Shown: positions 51,846 through 60,161 of the stretch, piece by piece | Layout: each line of letters begins with the position of its first letter | Numbering within the stretch: position 1 is the stretch's first letter | NCBI GenBank assembly: GCA_913061235.1 | Contig: CAJXTB010000007.1 | Coordinates: 266,047-330,046 of the forward strand | Length of the DNA: 64,000 nucleotides | Direction: 5' to 3' | From: an uncultured Pseudomonadota bacterium | GTDB taxonomy: Bacteria > Myxococcota_A > UBA796 > GCA-2862545 | Program-made: the position numbers and the translations under genes | The notes under the pieces: generated by a model | The model's database searches: none | Seen by the model: only the letters and a program-made list of their open reading frames with translations | Told to the model about the DNA's origin: nothing

Positions 51846-51885
51846 CCCTCGTCGCGAAAATCTCATCGCCCGTCCTAATGAAATC

Positions 51886-54120
51886 TCACTTTCCCAACGA
51901 CGGCACCGTCATGCTGCTCGGCACTGCCTCCGCATACAGTCTCTGTAGGTCCGGTTCTCGGCGCAGCAAGTCGGCTTGGACCTCGTCGCGGTCGGCTCCC
52001 GCTTGCTGCCATCGTCCCCACCATGCAGCCCAGCGGACCACGGGGTCGTGGTGCCGGCACATGACCTCGAAGGTGGGGCGCCAGTCGATGCCGTAGCGAG
52101 TGAGAAGTGGAAGGGTCCATGCGAGTAGCGAGGTCATCTGGCGGCCATCGCGCACATTGGCCACGAGCCGGTCCCAGCGCACCCAAGTCGGTGAGGGGGT
52201 GAAGCGGTTGCGAAGCTCGGTCTTGAGCACACCGGAGTAGCTGCGGTCAACGCCGTCCCACAGCAGGTCGCGTGCCTCGCTGCGCACGCGCAGGCTCGGG
52301 TAGTTGTAGAAGCTTCGCACCCACCAGAACTCCATCAGTCGGTCCACGAGAACGCGCTCCACAGAGATGGGAAGACCAGGTTCTTCTTGAAGAATGTGCG
52401 CCAGTAGGGACGGGTGTGCGGCGGTGTACCGACCTTTGCTGCGTGAACGGGCGACCAGCTCAGTGACGAGCTCGGTCAGTCGTTCGTCGTCTGCGCGCAT
52501 ACCCAGCTCACCGGTACAGAACACGAGAATCTCGTGGTAGTCGGCGCGGAAGGGGTCATCTAGGATGTCTCGTCGTCGCCCACTGTCCCGGCTGACCTCA
52601 ACTCCCGCGAAGTACTCGGCCACCGTGGGATGAACGAAGGACCACTCCCCGCTTCCGTGAGGAACCAACAGTGCCGTCTCGCGCTGAAGCAGGGCGAGCA
52701 AGGCATCTGCACGGTCGGCGGCATCGTCTTCATCTTCACCGCGGTGAACGGCAATACGGACGAGCTCAGCGCGCAGATCGGCCCGGTGCATGCGTGCGCC
52801 TCCGCTCTCTAGAAGCGAGAAGGCGAGTGGCCCTAAGACCCGCCAGGCATCTCCGCTGCGCATGCGGGTATGGCTGTTTCGCGAAAGGCTACGGGCAGCA
52901 CCCCAGCGGTCTACGAGGACCTGAGCAAGGCGGTGGTAGATGGCCGTGCGCTGGTCCGGTAGGCGTCCGTCGATCTGGTACAGCAGCACCATGAACAGCA
53001 GCAGCAGTGGAGTCCTGCACAGGGCCAGCAGGGCTGGGTCTGCTTGAATACGGTCCACGAGTGTGTCTGCGTCTGTGCTCTCGGCATCTGTTGCCGTTGC
53101 ATCCCACGCCTTCAGGAACCGAACGACGAACCAGCGCAACGAGGCATCATCTACTGGACGAACGGCTTCGGCTGGGGAAATGCGAACGAGCTTGGCCTCT
53201 TCGGTGCGAAGCTCGTCGACCAACAGCGAGCGGCCCGTAATGAGGGATGCTGCGGGCTTGAACTTGCGGTGAAAGGCGGCGAGCTCGCGTAGGATTGCCA
53301 GCCGTTCTTCTCGGACGACGACTTCGTCTAGGCCGTCCCACAACAGCGTGGTCTCTCCCCAGTGTTGCCGTACAACACCGGCCCCTTCAATGCCTTGGCG
53401 CCCAAGCCAGTCCACCAGGAAGTCGCCCAGCGGACGGACGACGCGCGACCGGTCCGCCGCTAAGTCGGCCAGTGGGATGAGTACGGCGACACGCGCCCCA
53501 ACATCGAGTGGGTCGTGTCCTGAACAGGTGGCGCCAGCGACGTGCCGTAGTGCGGTGGTCTTGCCGGAACCGGGGTGCCCAAGCAGTAAGTAGGGGCGGT
53601 CGTCTCGGCCTTTGGGAAGGTCTACGAGGGGAATGTAGACATCTGCCAACGCGATGGACCGTGGCTCGCTGGCGTCTGGAGCAATGCCGGTGAGTCGAAT
53701 CGCACGGTGGCGGTCGGTCATCAGCGCGCAGATGTGCTCGGCCACCACCTCCCACTCGCCAACGTCTTCTTGGCGTACCTCTGCGGACAAGTCCATGAAC
53801 GAGGCCAGATCTGGCGCGTGTTGGCGGACAAAGCGTAGGTCCGCGGCGTCATCTAGGACTAAGCAGAGTACGCGGTAGGGGCGGGCAAGGTCTCGCTCTC
53901 GGTTCAGCGACCGCACTCGCTCTCGCCCCCCTGCGTTTGCCGGGATGGGTTCGAGGGACACGGGGCCATCAATGGCGAGGGTCAACGCGTCAGTGAATGC
54001 CTGGCGCAGTGGCGGAGGCACCACCACCTGCACGGTCAGCGCGCGGTGCTGGGTGACTGCCTCTCGTCGAGCAATGGCAGCGACCACACGGTCAATGGGG
54101 CCTAGGACAGCGTCAGCCAC
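51886..54120 (-). CDS. NACHT-type STAND NTPase
   Basis: Protein of 744 residues from GTG 54120, overlapping the ATPase gene upstream by 8 bases. Residues about 1-165 form an N-terminal domain I cannot assign (YRVLCLVLDDAADLRFVRQH). Then comes a full NACHT module: Walker A LLLGHPGSGKTTALRHV near 176-190, Walker B TLLWDGLDEVV near 258-266, sensor LITGRSLLVDEL, the PLLLLFMVLLYQIDGRLP winged helix-like part, and FVHPTVAEYFAG. The remaining ~250 residues are helical and could be a sensing region. NACHT proteins in bacteria are often antiphage sensors that oligomerise. The trigger and the effector activity here are unknown. Confidence 0.9.
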   Translation of the reverse strand: MADAVLGPIDRVVAAIARREAVTQHRALTVQVVVPPPLRQAFTDALTLAIDGPVSLEPIPANAGGRERVRSLNRERDLARPYRVLCLVLDDAADLRFVRQHAPDLASFMDLSAEVRQEDVGEWEVVAEHICALMTDRHRAIRLTGIAPDASEPRSIALADVYIPLVDLPKGRDDRPYLLLGHPGSGKTTALRHVAGATCSGHDPLDVGARVAVLIPLADLAADRSRVVRPLGDFLVDWLGRQGIEGAGVVRQHWGETTLLWDGLDEVVVREERLAILRELAAFHRKFKPAASLITGRSLLVDELRTEEAKLVRISPAEAVRPVDDASLRWFVVRFLKAWDATATDAESTDADTLVDRIQADPALLALCRTPLLLLFMVLLYQIDGRLPDQRTAIYHRLAQVLVDRWGAARSLSRNSHTRMRSGDAWRVLGPLAFSLLESGGARMHRADLRAELVRIAVHRGEDEDDAADRADALLALLQRETALLVPHGSGEWSFVHPTVAEYFAGVEVSRDSGRRRDILDDPFRADYHEILVFCTGELGMRADDERLTELVTELVARSRSKGRYTAAHPSLLAHILQEEPGLPISVERVLVDRLMEFWWVRSFYNYPSLRVRSEARDLLWDGVDRSYSGVLKTELRNRFTPSPTWVRWDRLVANVRDGRQMTSLLAWTLPLLTRYGIDWRPTFEVMCRHHDPVVRWAAWWGRWQQAGADRDEVQADLLRREPDLQRLYAEAVPSSMTVPSLGK

Positions 54121-55450
54121 GGGACTCTTGGTTCCGCGTCACGTAGTCGACCAGCACCTCATGCGGCCGGTACCAGACATCTCCGTTCGGGTAGCAGGCC
54201 ACGTAGTTTTCATACAGCAGACGCGACGCTTCCATGCCTGGAGGCAGCACGCGCTTCTTCAGCACCCGCCCAAGGAGCACGATTCGGTCGCTATTGAGCG
54301 CCATCTGCATCATCTGCCGCAGCTTGCGAACGCCAGTCGCAAGGTCTCCGCTGGTGACGATGTCCCGTCCTTCGGAGAACGCCTCCAGACCGGCGTCATA
54401 CAGAATACTTAGGAAGTCTCTGACGATTCCCGCACTCATGCTGGCCGCATGGCGTAGGTCACTGTCTTGGAACAGGTCTTTGGGGAGTGCCGCGGCGGCA
54501 CGGCGCCGTTCGTACAGGTCCATCAGAACCTGCTCGCCTTCTGCGTGTGCGTCTCCCGGTGGCTTACGCACTGCAACGTTGAACAGAATCTCGTTGCGGA
54601 AGTGGTTGCGCAGGCCGCGAAAGCGAGGGTCGTGGCGCAGGTTCACCGGGCCGGTCAGAACAACTGGGACTTCGATGCGCTGGATGAGGTCGGGGCTCTC
54701 GAGCGCCGCGAAGACATCTTCCAGCTCATCTTGTTTGTCTAGACCGTCTGCCAGCAACAGCGCAGGGCGACCAGTGAGGGCCTGTAGCTGCCGGAACAGG
54801 CCATTGACCGTCTCTACAAGGTCTCGGGTCTGCTCAATATTCGCCGGATCCAGCTCGGCTCCGCGCAGGGTGCGAGCGAAATCTCGCAGCTTCTGAAGCT
54901 GAAGTCCCATCTGCCCCATGGCGACCCCGGTAACCCCCACTGAAGCGGCGGCTGGAACGCCGAATACCGTCACGAGTGGGGCCACGCCGCTGACCAACTC
55001 ACCGAGACCGCTCGCAACTTCACCAACGGACGACAGCGCCGATAGTGCGCCGTCTAGACGCTTTCTCGGCTCCACAAGGTCAGCATCTGGGGCTTTCCAT
55101 GCGTGCAGCGCGTGCAGGCCGGCAATGGCAAACACCGCCAGCAACGGCACGGTGCCTGAGCCTGAGGGCAACGCCGCTGCGAGGTCTACGCGAATGGGCA
55201 CGTAGTCGTCCCGCATTAGCCGCCCTAGACGGACGAGCTCAGTGGTCTTGCCACTGCCTCGTGCGCCACACATGAGCACTTTCTCAGGGCCACCAAATCC
55301 GACCGCGGCCAGACGAAGCTGGTTGCGCAGCTGCTCGGATGGAGCCTCTGGTCGTGGAGCGTACAGCGCTTCAATTTCGTCTTCACGAAGTGAGCGCTGT
55401 GGGTCAAGCACCGCAAGAATGCGGCGCCAGTAGTCGAGGTTGTCAGCCAA
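54113..55450 (-). CDS. P-loop ATPase paired with the NACHT protein
   Basis: Protein of 445 residues from TTG 55450 with GGAGG five bases upstream. Walker A is GARGSGKT at 62-69 and Walker B-like ALLLADGLDK at 230-239, an AAA_16/KAP-like layout. Between them, residues about 141-183 are a Gly/Ala/Val-rich hydrophobic stretch that could insert in a membrane or form a hinge. The C-terminal part is helical, with RKLRQMMQMALNSDRIVLLG and ending VDYVTRNQES. The stop overlaps the NACHT start by 8 bases, so the two are expected to be made in a fixed ratio. Function is inferred only from the pair: a two-ATPase sensor/effector module. Confidence 0.82.
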   Translation of the reverse strand: MADNLDYWRRILAVLDPQRSLREDEIEALYAPRPEAPSEQLRNQLRLAAVGFGGPEKVLMCGARGSGKTTELVRLGRLMRDDYVPIRVDLAAALPSGSGTVPLLAVFAIAGLHALHAWKAPDADLVEPRKRLDGALSALSSVGEVASGLGELVSGVAPLVTVFGVPAAASVGVTGVAMGQMGLQLQKLRDFARTLRGAELDPANIEQTRDLVETVNGLFRQLQALTGRPALLLADGLDKQDELEDVFAALESPDLIQRIEVPVVLTGPVNLRHDPRFRGLRNHFRNEILFNVAVRKPPGDAHAEGEQVLMDLYERRRAAAALPKDLFQDSDLRHAASMSAGIVRDFLSILYDAGLEAFSEGRDIVTSGDLATGVRKLRQMMQMALNSDRIVLLGRVLKKRVLPPGMEASRLLYENYVACYPNGDVWYRPHEVLVDYVTRNQESRG

Positions 55451-55535
55451 CCGAACCTCCGGGCAACCAGACTAGCGCTATCGACAAGCGCGTGCTGCCA
55501 ACGGATGTCCGCCTTGGCGAAACAGAAGGCGGAGC

Positions 55536-55895
55536 CTAGAAGACGCGTCGCTCTTGCTGCTCGGCTTCGGTCTTGCAGTCGATGCAGTGCGTTGCGACGG
55601 GTCGGGCCATCAGACGCTTTGCGCTGATGTCGTCTCCGCATGCGATGCACACGCCGTACTCGTCATCATCAATACGCTGAAGGGCCTGGCGTAGCTTGTG
55701 AACCAAGCGACGCTCACGGTCTTGGAGACGCAGAGTGAAGTCGCGGCTCGACTCCATGCTGGCAATGTCCAAGGTATCCGACAACATTTCACGTTCGTCC
55801 GTCAACTTACCAAGATTGGCGCCCGCTTCCTGAAGGAGGGCTGTGAGGCGTTCGTTGAGCAACTTCTTGAAAAACTGGATCCGCTCTTCGTCCAC
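55536..55895 (-). CDS. DksA/TraR-family zinc-finger protein
   Basis: Protein of 119 residues from GTG 55895 with GGAGG upstream. An N-terminal coiled coil with an acidic tip (SDTLDIA, Asp40 and Asp43) is followed by a four-Cys zinc finger (Cys83, Cys86, Cys104, Cys107 in GVCIACGDDI and THCIDCK). DksA enters the RNA polymerase secondary channel and mediates the ppGpp response; the tip Asp pair and finger are intact. It is shorter than E. coli DksA (151). It lies 85 bases upstream of the ATPase/NACHT pair on the same strand, which could be coincidence or shared transcription. Confidence 0.9.
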   Translation of the reverse strand: MDEERIQFFKKLLNERLTALLQEAGANLGKLTDEREMLSDTLDIASMESSRDFTLRLQDRERRLVHKLRQALQRIDDDEYGVCIACGDDISAKRLMARPVATHCIDCKTEAEQQERRVF

Positions 55896-55947
55896 GATTG
55901 CCTCCGCAATTTGCCCGCATCAAGGGCCGCGACTAGTACCCGATCCA

Positions 55948-56847
55948 ATGAACACCCGCAAATTCACGCTGACCGCTTCTGTACTTTTGGGGCTGGTCGG
56001 TTCCGCGTCCGCCAATGAAGGCCTTCAAGGCGCTAATACTGTGGCCATGGGTGGAGCATCTGTCGCCAACCATGAAGACAATGTGGGCATTGCTGCCAAT
56101 CCGGCAATGTTGGCGCTGAAGCCTCGGTATGACTTGTCCGGAACGCTGTTTGGCCAGTTAGATGGCGATCTTGGCTGGAATCTCAATGCGGTGGATTCCA
56201 GCAAGGGAATCTTTGCGTTTGGTGCAGGCTGGGAGCGGGTCATCGTCAATCCTCCGCTGACAGATGTGGACTTGCCGGGTTGGACAACTCCAGGCGTCAC
56301 CCCAACAAATCGACGAAAGACCAGTATCTTTCACGTTGCTGCATCGGTCGCAGCCAAAGACCGCCTCATCTCCTTCGGCATCAGCGGCACCATGGGGACG
56401 GTCAGTCACGATCGTCTTGGCAAGCAGCTGACCGGCGACCTTAGTGCGGGCGTGGGCCTGCGACCGTCGGAGACGGCGACCTTTGGCATCGTTGCACACG
56501 GACTCCTCCCCATCGAAAGTCCCGAGAGGATTCCGGTGAGCACGGTCTTAGGCGCTCGCTACGGACTGGAAGAGGGCCCATCCGTGGGCCTGGATGTCGG
56601 CTGGCAGTTTGAAGATCCCAATGGCTTGGGTCTCATCACCCGAGTGGGCGCCGAAGGGGCTGTGGGCATTGCGCGTCCGCGCCTCGGCTTTTCGTATGAT
56701 GGTCCGGAACGTCAAGCCGCGGTTACCGGTGGCATTGGTGCGGACAACGCTGCCGGTGCTGTCGACTTCGGTGTGGAAGTGCCTCTCGGCCCCGATTTCT
56801 CGGGCAAAGAGATTCGCGGGGTTCTGACCATTCGGCTGCGCACATGA
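55948..56847 (+). CDS. Exported outer-membrane protein, conserved N-terminal motif
   Basis: Protein of 299 residues starting at ATG 55948 with signal peptide MNTRKFTLTASVLLGLVGSASA. The mature start GANTVAMGGASVANHEDNVG with GIAANPAML is the motif of PorV/FadL-like and DUF5723-like barrels, where a hatch-like segment precedes strands. Alternating strands and glycine turns fill the rest, and it ends VLTIRLRT. An outer-membrane barrel is the most likely form. Its stop overlaps the next gene start (ATGA). Confidence 0.78.
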   Translation: MNTRKFTLTASVLLGLVGSASANEGLQGANTVAMGGASVANHEDNVGIAANPAMLALKPRYDLSGTLFGQLDGDLGWNLNAVDSSKGIFAFGAGWERVIVNPPLTDVDLPGWTTPGVTPTNRRKTSIFHVAASVAAKDRLISFGISGTMGTVSHDRLGKQLTGDLSAGVGLRPSETATFGIVAHGLLPIESPERIPVSTVLGARYGLEEGPSVGLDVGWQFEDPNGLGLITRVGAEGAVGIARPRLGFSYDGPERQAAVTGGIGADNAAGAVDFGVEVPLGPDFSGKEIRGVLTIRLRT

Positions 56848-58487
56848 TGCGGTCGCTCTTGGCTCTGGCACTGGTGGGGTGCGCTTCTCGGACAACACCA
56901 CCGGAAGACGAATCTGCGGGCATCGCACCAACCCCGGTCGACCTGATCGTGCGGGGGGAGCTCCGTCCAGGAGACGGCAGCACAGTCGATGTCGTGGTGA
57001 ACGACGGTCGGATTGTTTCTGTCCTGCGTCCAGGCCTCACGCAGATGCAGTATTCAGCACAAAAGACCGTGGAAGTTCCCGTTATTACTGCGGGATTTGT
57101 GGATGCCCATGCGCATCCCTACGGGCTCGGACGCCTCGACAGCCAGCTTGTGCTGACCGGCATTGACACCTACGCAGCAACGTTATTGGCGGCTGAGAAC
57201 GCACCTGGAACGGGCTGGATTGTGGGTCGCGGATGGGACCAAAACGACTGGTCCGACGCCCCAGAAGGCGGATGGCCGCTCGCGACTGATCTGGACGCAC
57301 ACTCTGGCGACCGACCAGCAGCCGTTCGGCGCGTAGATGGTCACGCAGTGTGGCTAAACACCGCGGCCTTGGACCTGAGCGGAATCACGAAGGACACTGC
57401 AGACCCTGCGGGCGGGCGTATCGTTCGGGATGCTTCGGGTGTACCGACAGGTGTACTTATCGACGAGGCCATGTCGCTGGTCCATCCCCCCGAAGATGCG
57501 CTACCGGACCGCCGGTTGTGGATGATTCGGGCATTCGAACTCATGTCGGAGGCCGGACTCACCGGTGCCCACGCCATGGGCCTGTCGGACGCGTCGCTTG
57601 CGGTGTACACGGAACTCGCTGAATCGGGCGAGATGCCGGTTCGTATCTGGGCCTATGTGGAGCCAGAGTCCCAAGCCGCTGAACGCCTGATGGCGACGGG
57701 ACCCTGGTCGGTTGGCCACCTAGACGTTGTGGGTGTCAAAGCATTCGCAGACGGGGCTCTAGGGTCGCGCGGCGCGTGGCTGACGGACGCCTACGCGGAT
57801 GACCCCGGCCACTTTGGGACTCCGATTCATGCCCCGGCTGACATTCAACAGTGGGCCACAGCACTCCACGCGACCGGTGCGTCGATGGCCGTACACAGCA
57901 TCGGTGACCGAGCGGTCCACCACACGGTGGAGTCCTTCGTCGCAGCCCATGCGGCGCATGCCGACTCACAGGGCACTCTGCGCGTTGAGCACGCTCAGTT
58001 GCTGCGCCCGGAAGACCGCGCCTTGATGGCCGAACATGGGTTCATCGCCTCTATGCAGCCGACCCACGCGACCTCCGACATGCCTTGGGCCGTCGATCGC
58101 GTCGGGGCCGAGCGCTTGCAGTGGGCCTACACGTGGCGCACCGTTCTGGATGCGGGCATCCCCATGGCATTTGGCAGTGATTTTCCGGTTGAATCGCACC
58201 GTCCCGCATTGGGATTGTGGTCTGCAACGCATCGGACGGACCTTGCCGGTCTTCCCGAAGGCGGCTGGACTCCGGGTGAGCGCGTCAGTGAAGACGAAGC
58301 CATTCTTGCCTTTACGCGTGGGGCAGCCGTAGCCGTCGGAAATGACGAGCTGGGAGTCGTTCGTGCCGGCGCGCCGGCGGACCTGACGTTGTGGTCACCG
58401 GCTAGCGACGTTCCTTGGACACCTGTTGCCACCGTCGTGGACGGTCGCGTGATCTTCGAGGCTACGAGCGGCGCCGAATCGGAATGA
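56844..58487 (+). CDS. Lipoprotein amidohydrolase, YtcJ-like
   Basis: Protein of 547 residues starting at ATG 56844 (a second ATG follows directly), with signal MMRSLLALALVGC whose Cys13 is a lipobox cysteine. Amidohydrolase_3 motifs are present: GFVDAHAHPYGLGRLDSQL for metal ligands, VKAFADGALGSRGAWL, MAVHSIGDRAVH, RVEHAQLLRPEDRA, and the Asp of AFGSDFPVESHRP. These support an intact metal site. YtcJ-type enzymes act on N-acyl or imino substrates and the specificity is not known. Attachment to the membrane by lipid is unusual for the family. It overlaps the barrel gene by 4 bases and is convergent with the methyltransferase gene (26-base overlap). Confidence 0.9.
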   Translation: MMRSLLALALVGCASRTTPPEDESAGIAPTPVDLIVRGELRPGDGSTVDVVVNDGRIVSVLRPGLTQMQYSAQKTVEVPVITAGFVDAHAHPYGLGRLDSQLVLTGIDTYAATLLAAENAPGTGWIVGRGWDQNDWSDAPEGGWPLATDLDAHSGDRPAAVRRVDGHAVWLNTAALDLSGITKDTADPAGGRIVRDASGVPTGVLIDEAMSLVHPPEDALPDRRLWMIRAFELMSEAGLTGAHAMGLSDASLAVYTELAESGEMPVRIWAYVEPESQAAERLMATGPWSVGHLDVVGVKAFADGALGSRGAWLTDAYADDPGHFGTPIHAPADIQQWATALHATGASMAVHSIGDRAVHHTVESFVAAHAAHADSQGTLRVEHAQLLRPEDRALMAEHGFIASMQPTHATSDMPWAVDRVGAERLQWAYTWRTVLDAGIPMAFGSDFPVESHRPALGLWSATHRTDLAGLPEGGWTPGERVSEDEAILAFTRGAAVAVGNDELGVVRAGAPADLTLWSPASDVPWTPVATVVDGRVIFEATSGAESE

Positions 58488-59346
58488 GGCCGGCGCGTAG
58501 CCGCAGTACACGCTGTGGATACATGCCTGGGCAGACACCGTCGCCCGCAATGCTGGCGAGACGGTGACGCGGCCCAAGCAGAATGTCCTCTTCTGGGTCC
58601 CATCCCAAGCTGCGCAACGTGCCGTTGGACCAACGAATGGGGTCGCTCGCGCCGTAGCCGGGCAGCGCCATGATCAAGCGAGCATCCGGAGTAGTCATGC
58701 GGATACGGCTGAGCAGGGCGCGCAGGGCATCTGGGGTCAGACGTCCGGCGAGTCCTTCGAGGACCACTAGCGGGAAAGCACCTGGAGTCGGCAAGATGTC
58801 CCAGTCGTCAAAGTCGAACTGCCGACGAACCACGTTGTTGTGTGCCTGGGCATACGGCGAGCTCGCGAGCAGGGAATCCTTGAAGCGGATGATGTCGCCG
58901 GTGTCCAGCTCTCGGTAGCCGTTGATGACGTCCGAGTGTTCGGGCAGAACGCGGTTCCAGCGCGCGTCGAGTCCTGGCCCAACGGCGATGAGACACACCC
59001 GACGCCCCAACTCCCGCGCGTGGTGAACTTCCTCCGCAATCATTCGGTCGACAATCGCGGTGCGCGCGCGAATCGTGGAGTAGGCGTCTGGGGCAATGCC
59101 CGATGGTTTGAGGTCTGGACGTGCCTTGAGCATCCATTGCGCCACCGGGTCGACAGGTTCGGTCACGCGACCGCCTTCGATGGTTCCAAGCGCAACCAGG
59201 GACAATCGGGCGATCAGCGGTAGGCGAGGTTCGGTCAACGGTGTTCCGTAAGGTGCGAGTGGTCGGGCGGAGTGGGGCAGACAATACCGCTCATGGACGC
59301 CTTGAGGGGATGGGGTAGACAAGAAAACCTGCTGACGTACACTCAC
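58462..59346 (-). CDS. Leucine carboxyl methyltransferase-like (LCMT/PPM1) SAM enzyme
   Basis: Protein of about 294 residues. The start is uncertain: GTG 59346 is used, with only weak ribosome-binding sequence, and the frame is open upstream. The core matches the LCMT family: RTAIVDRMIAEEV, then VCLIAVGPGLDARWNRVLPE (SAM-binding Gly-x-Gly with Asp-Arg), EHSDVINGYRELDTGDIIR, and the C-terminal LVVLEGLAGRLTPDALRALL. The family methylates carboxyl groups of proteins or small molecules. The target here is unknown. It is tail-to-tail with the amidohydrolase and divergent from the DUF4398-like gene. Confidence 0.75.
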   Translation of the reverse strand: MSVRQQVFLSTPSPQGVHERYCLPHSARPLAPYGTPLTEPRLPLIARLSLVALGTIEGGRVTEPVDPVAQWMLKARPDLKPSGIAPDAYSTIRARTAIVDRMIAEEVHHARELGRRVCLIAVGPGLDARWNRVLPEHSDVINGYRELDTGDIIRFKDSLLASSPYAQAHNNVVRRQFDFDDWDILPTPGAFPLVVLEGLAGRLTPDALRALLSRIRMTTPDARLIMALPGYGASDPIRWSNGTLRSLGWDPEEDILLGPRHRLASIAGDGVCPGMYPQRVLRLRAGLIPIRRRS

Positions 59347-59417
59347 CACGTCCGCTGATGCGTGTCGTTCCCTTGACGGCGACCGCCCCTCGTGGCGAAA
59401 TGCCCTCGGAAGAACGC

Positions 59418-60161
59418 ATGCTGAATCGCACACTCATCGCTGTTGTCGCCCTTGCTGCATCCTCTGCCGGTTGTACAGCCGTCAATGCGCAGCTTCATAT
59501 TGAGAAAGCCGAGTCGGCCCTGTCGAGCGCGCGAGAGCGTGGCGCGAACACGGGTGCTCTGTACGAGTGGACGCTCGCAGAGCGGTTCATGGCGAAAGCG
59601 CAAGAAGAGGTTCGTCAGAATCACTTTGGTGCCGCTGAACGCTTGGCAGACTCTGCGGCGACCTACGCCGACCAGTCGATCATCGCGCTGGAATCGCAGG
59701 GGCGGGATCTGGAGATCGACGAATCTTCTCTCGACTCCCTGCCAGACCGTATCGGTACCGATCTGACAGACGCTGTCGAAGTTCAAATCGACTACGTGGA
59801 CCTGCCGGACAGCGAAATGCCCATGAGCGCGGACGACGTGATCACCGATGAAGAGGTGGAAGCCATGTTCGGACGGGCTGGGGTGGACAGCATGAACAGC
59901 GAAGGCGAGGCCCTTGAGGGGCCAGGCGGAGCGCCTGGTGGTGGCACACCTCCCCCCGGAACACCAACTCCGGACGGGACACCGACTCCGGACGGGACAC
60001 CGACTCCGGACGGAACTCCAACGGATGGAGCCGACCCTACAGAGCCGGCGATCCCAACACCGGGCGTAGTCCCGAGCGATGAGGCACCTGTGGCGCCGCC
60101 ACCTGAGCCTTCACCTGATGAGGGCTGGCAAGACCTGACCCCTGGAGACGACGAGCTGTGA
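59418..60161 (+). CDS. DUF4398-like lipoprotein with Thr/Pro-rich tail
   Basis: Protein of 247 residues starting at ATG 59418. The lipobox ASSAGC places the lipid on Cys19. Residues 20-90 (IEKAESALSSARERGANTGA, then YEWTLAERFMAKAQEEV) match the helical DUF4398 fold that accompanies OmpA genes. A variable acidic middle is followed by a Gly/Pro/Thr/Asp linker with TPDGTP units from an 18-base repeat. Its stop overlaps the OmpA gene start by GTGA, so the pair is translationally coupled and should act together at the outer membrane. Confidence 0.82.
   Translation: MLNRTLIAVVALAASSAGCTAVNAQLHIEKAESALSSARERGANTGALYEWTLAERFMAKAQEEVRQNHFGAAERLADSAATYADQSIIALESQGRDLEIDESSLDSLPDRIGTDLTDAVEVQIDYVDLPDSEMPMSADDVITDEEVEAMFGRAGVDSMNSEGEALEGPGGAPGGGTPPPGTPTPDGTPTPDGTPTPDGTPTDGADPTEPAIPTPGVVPSDEAPVAPPPEPSPDEGWQDLTPGDDEL
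59967..60020. repeat. 18-bp tandem repeat encoding a TPDGTP linker
   Basis: About three copies of an 18-base unit containing CCGACTCCGGACGGGACA. They encode repeated Thr-Pro-Asp-Gly in the lipoprotein linker, and copy-number change would keep the frame. Confidence 0.85.

Noticed and set aside
55736..55947. Longer N-terminus for the outer-membrane protein, overlapping the DksA-like gene
   Set aside because: The upstream extension reads through the DksA gene on the other strand, whereas ATG 55948 begins a clean signal peptide.
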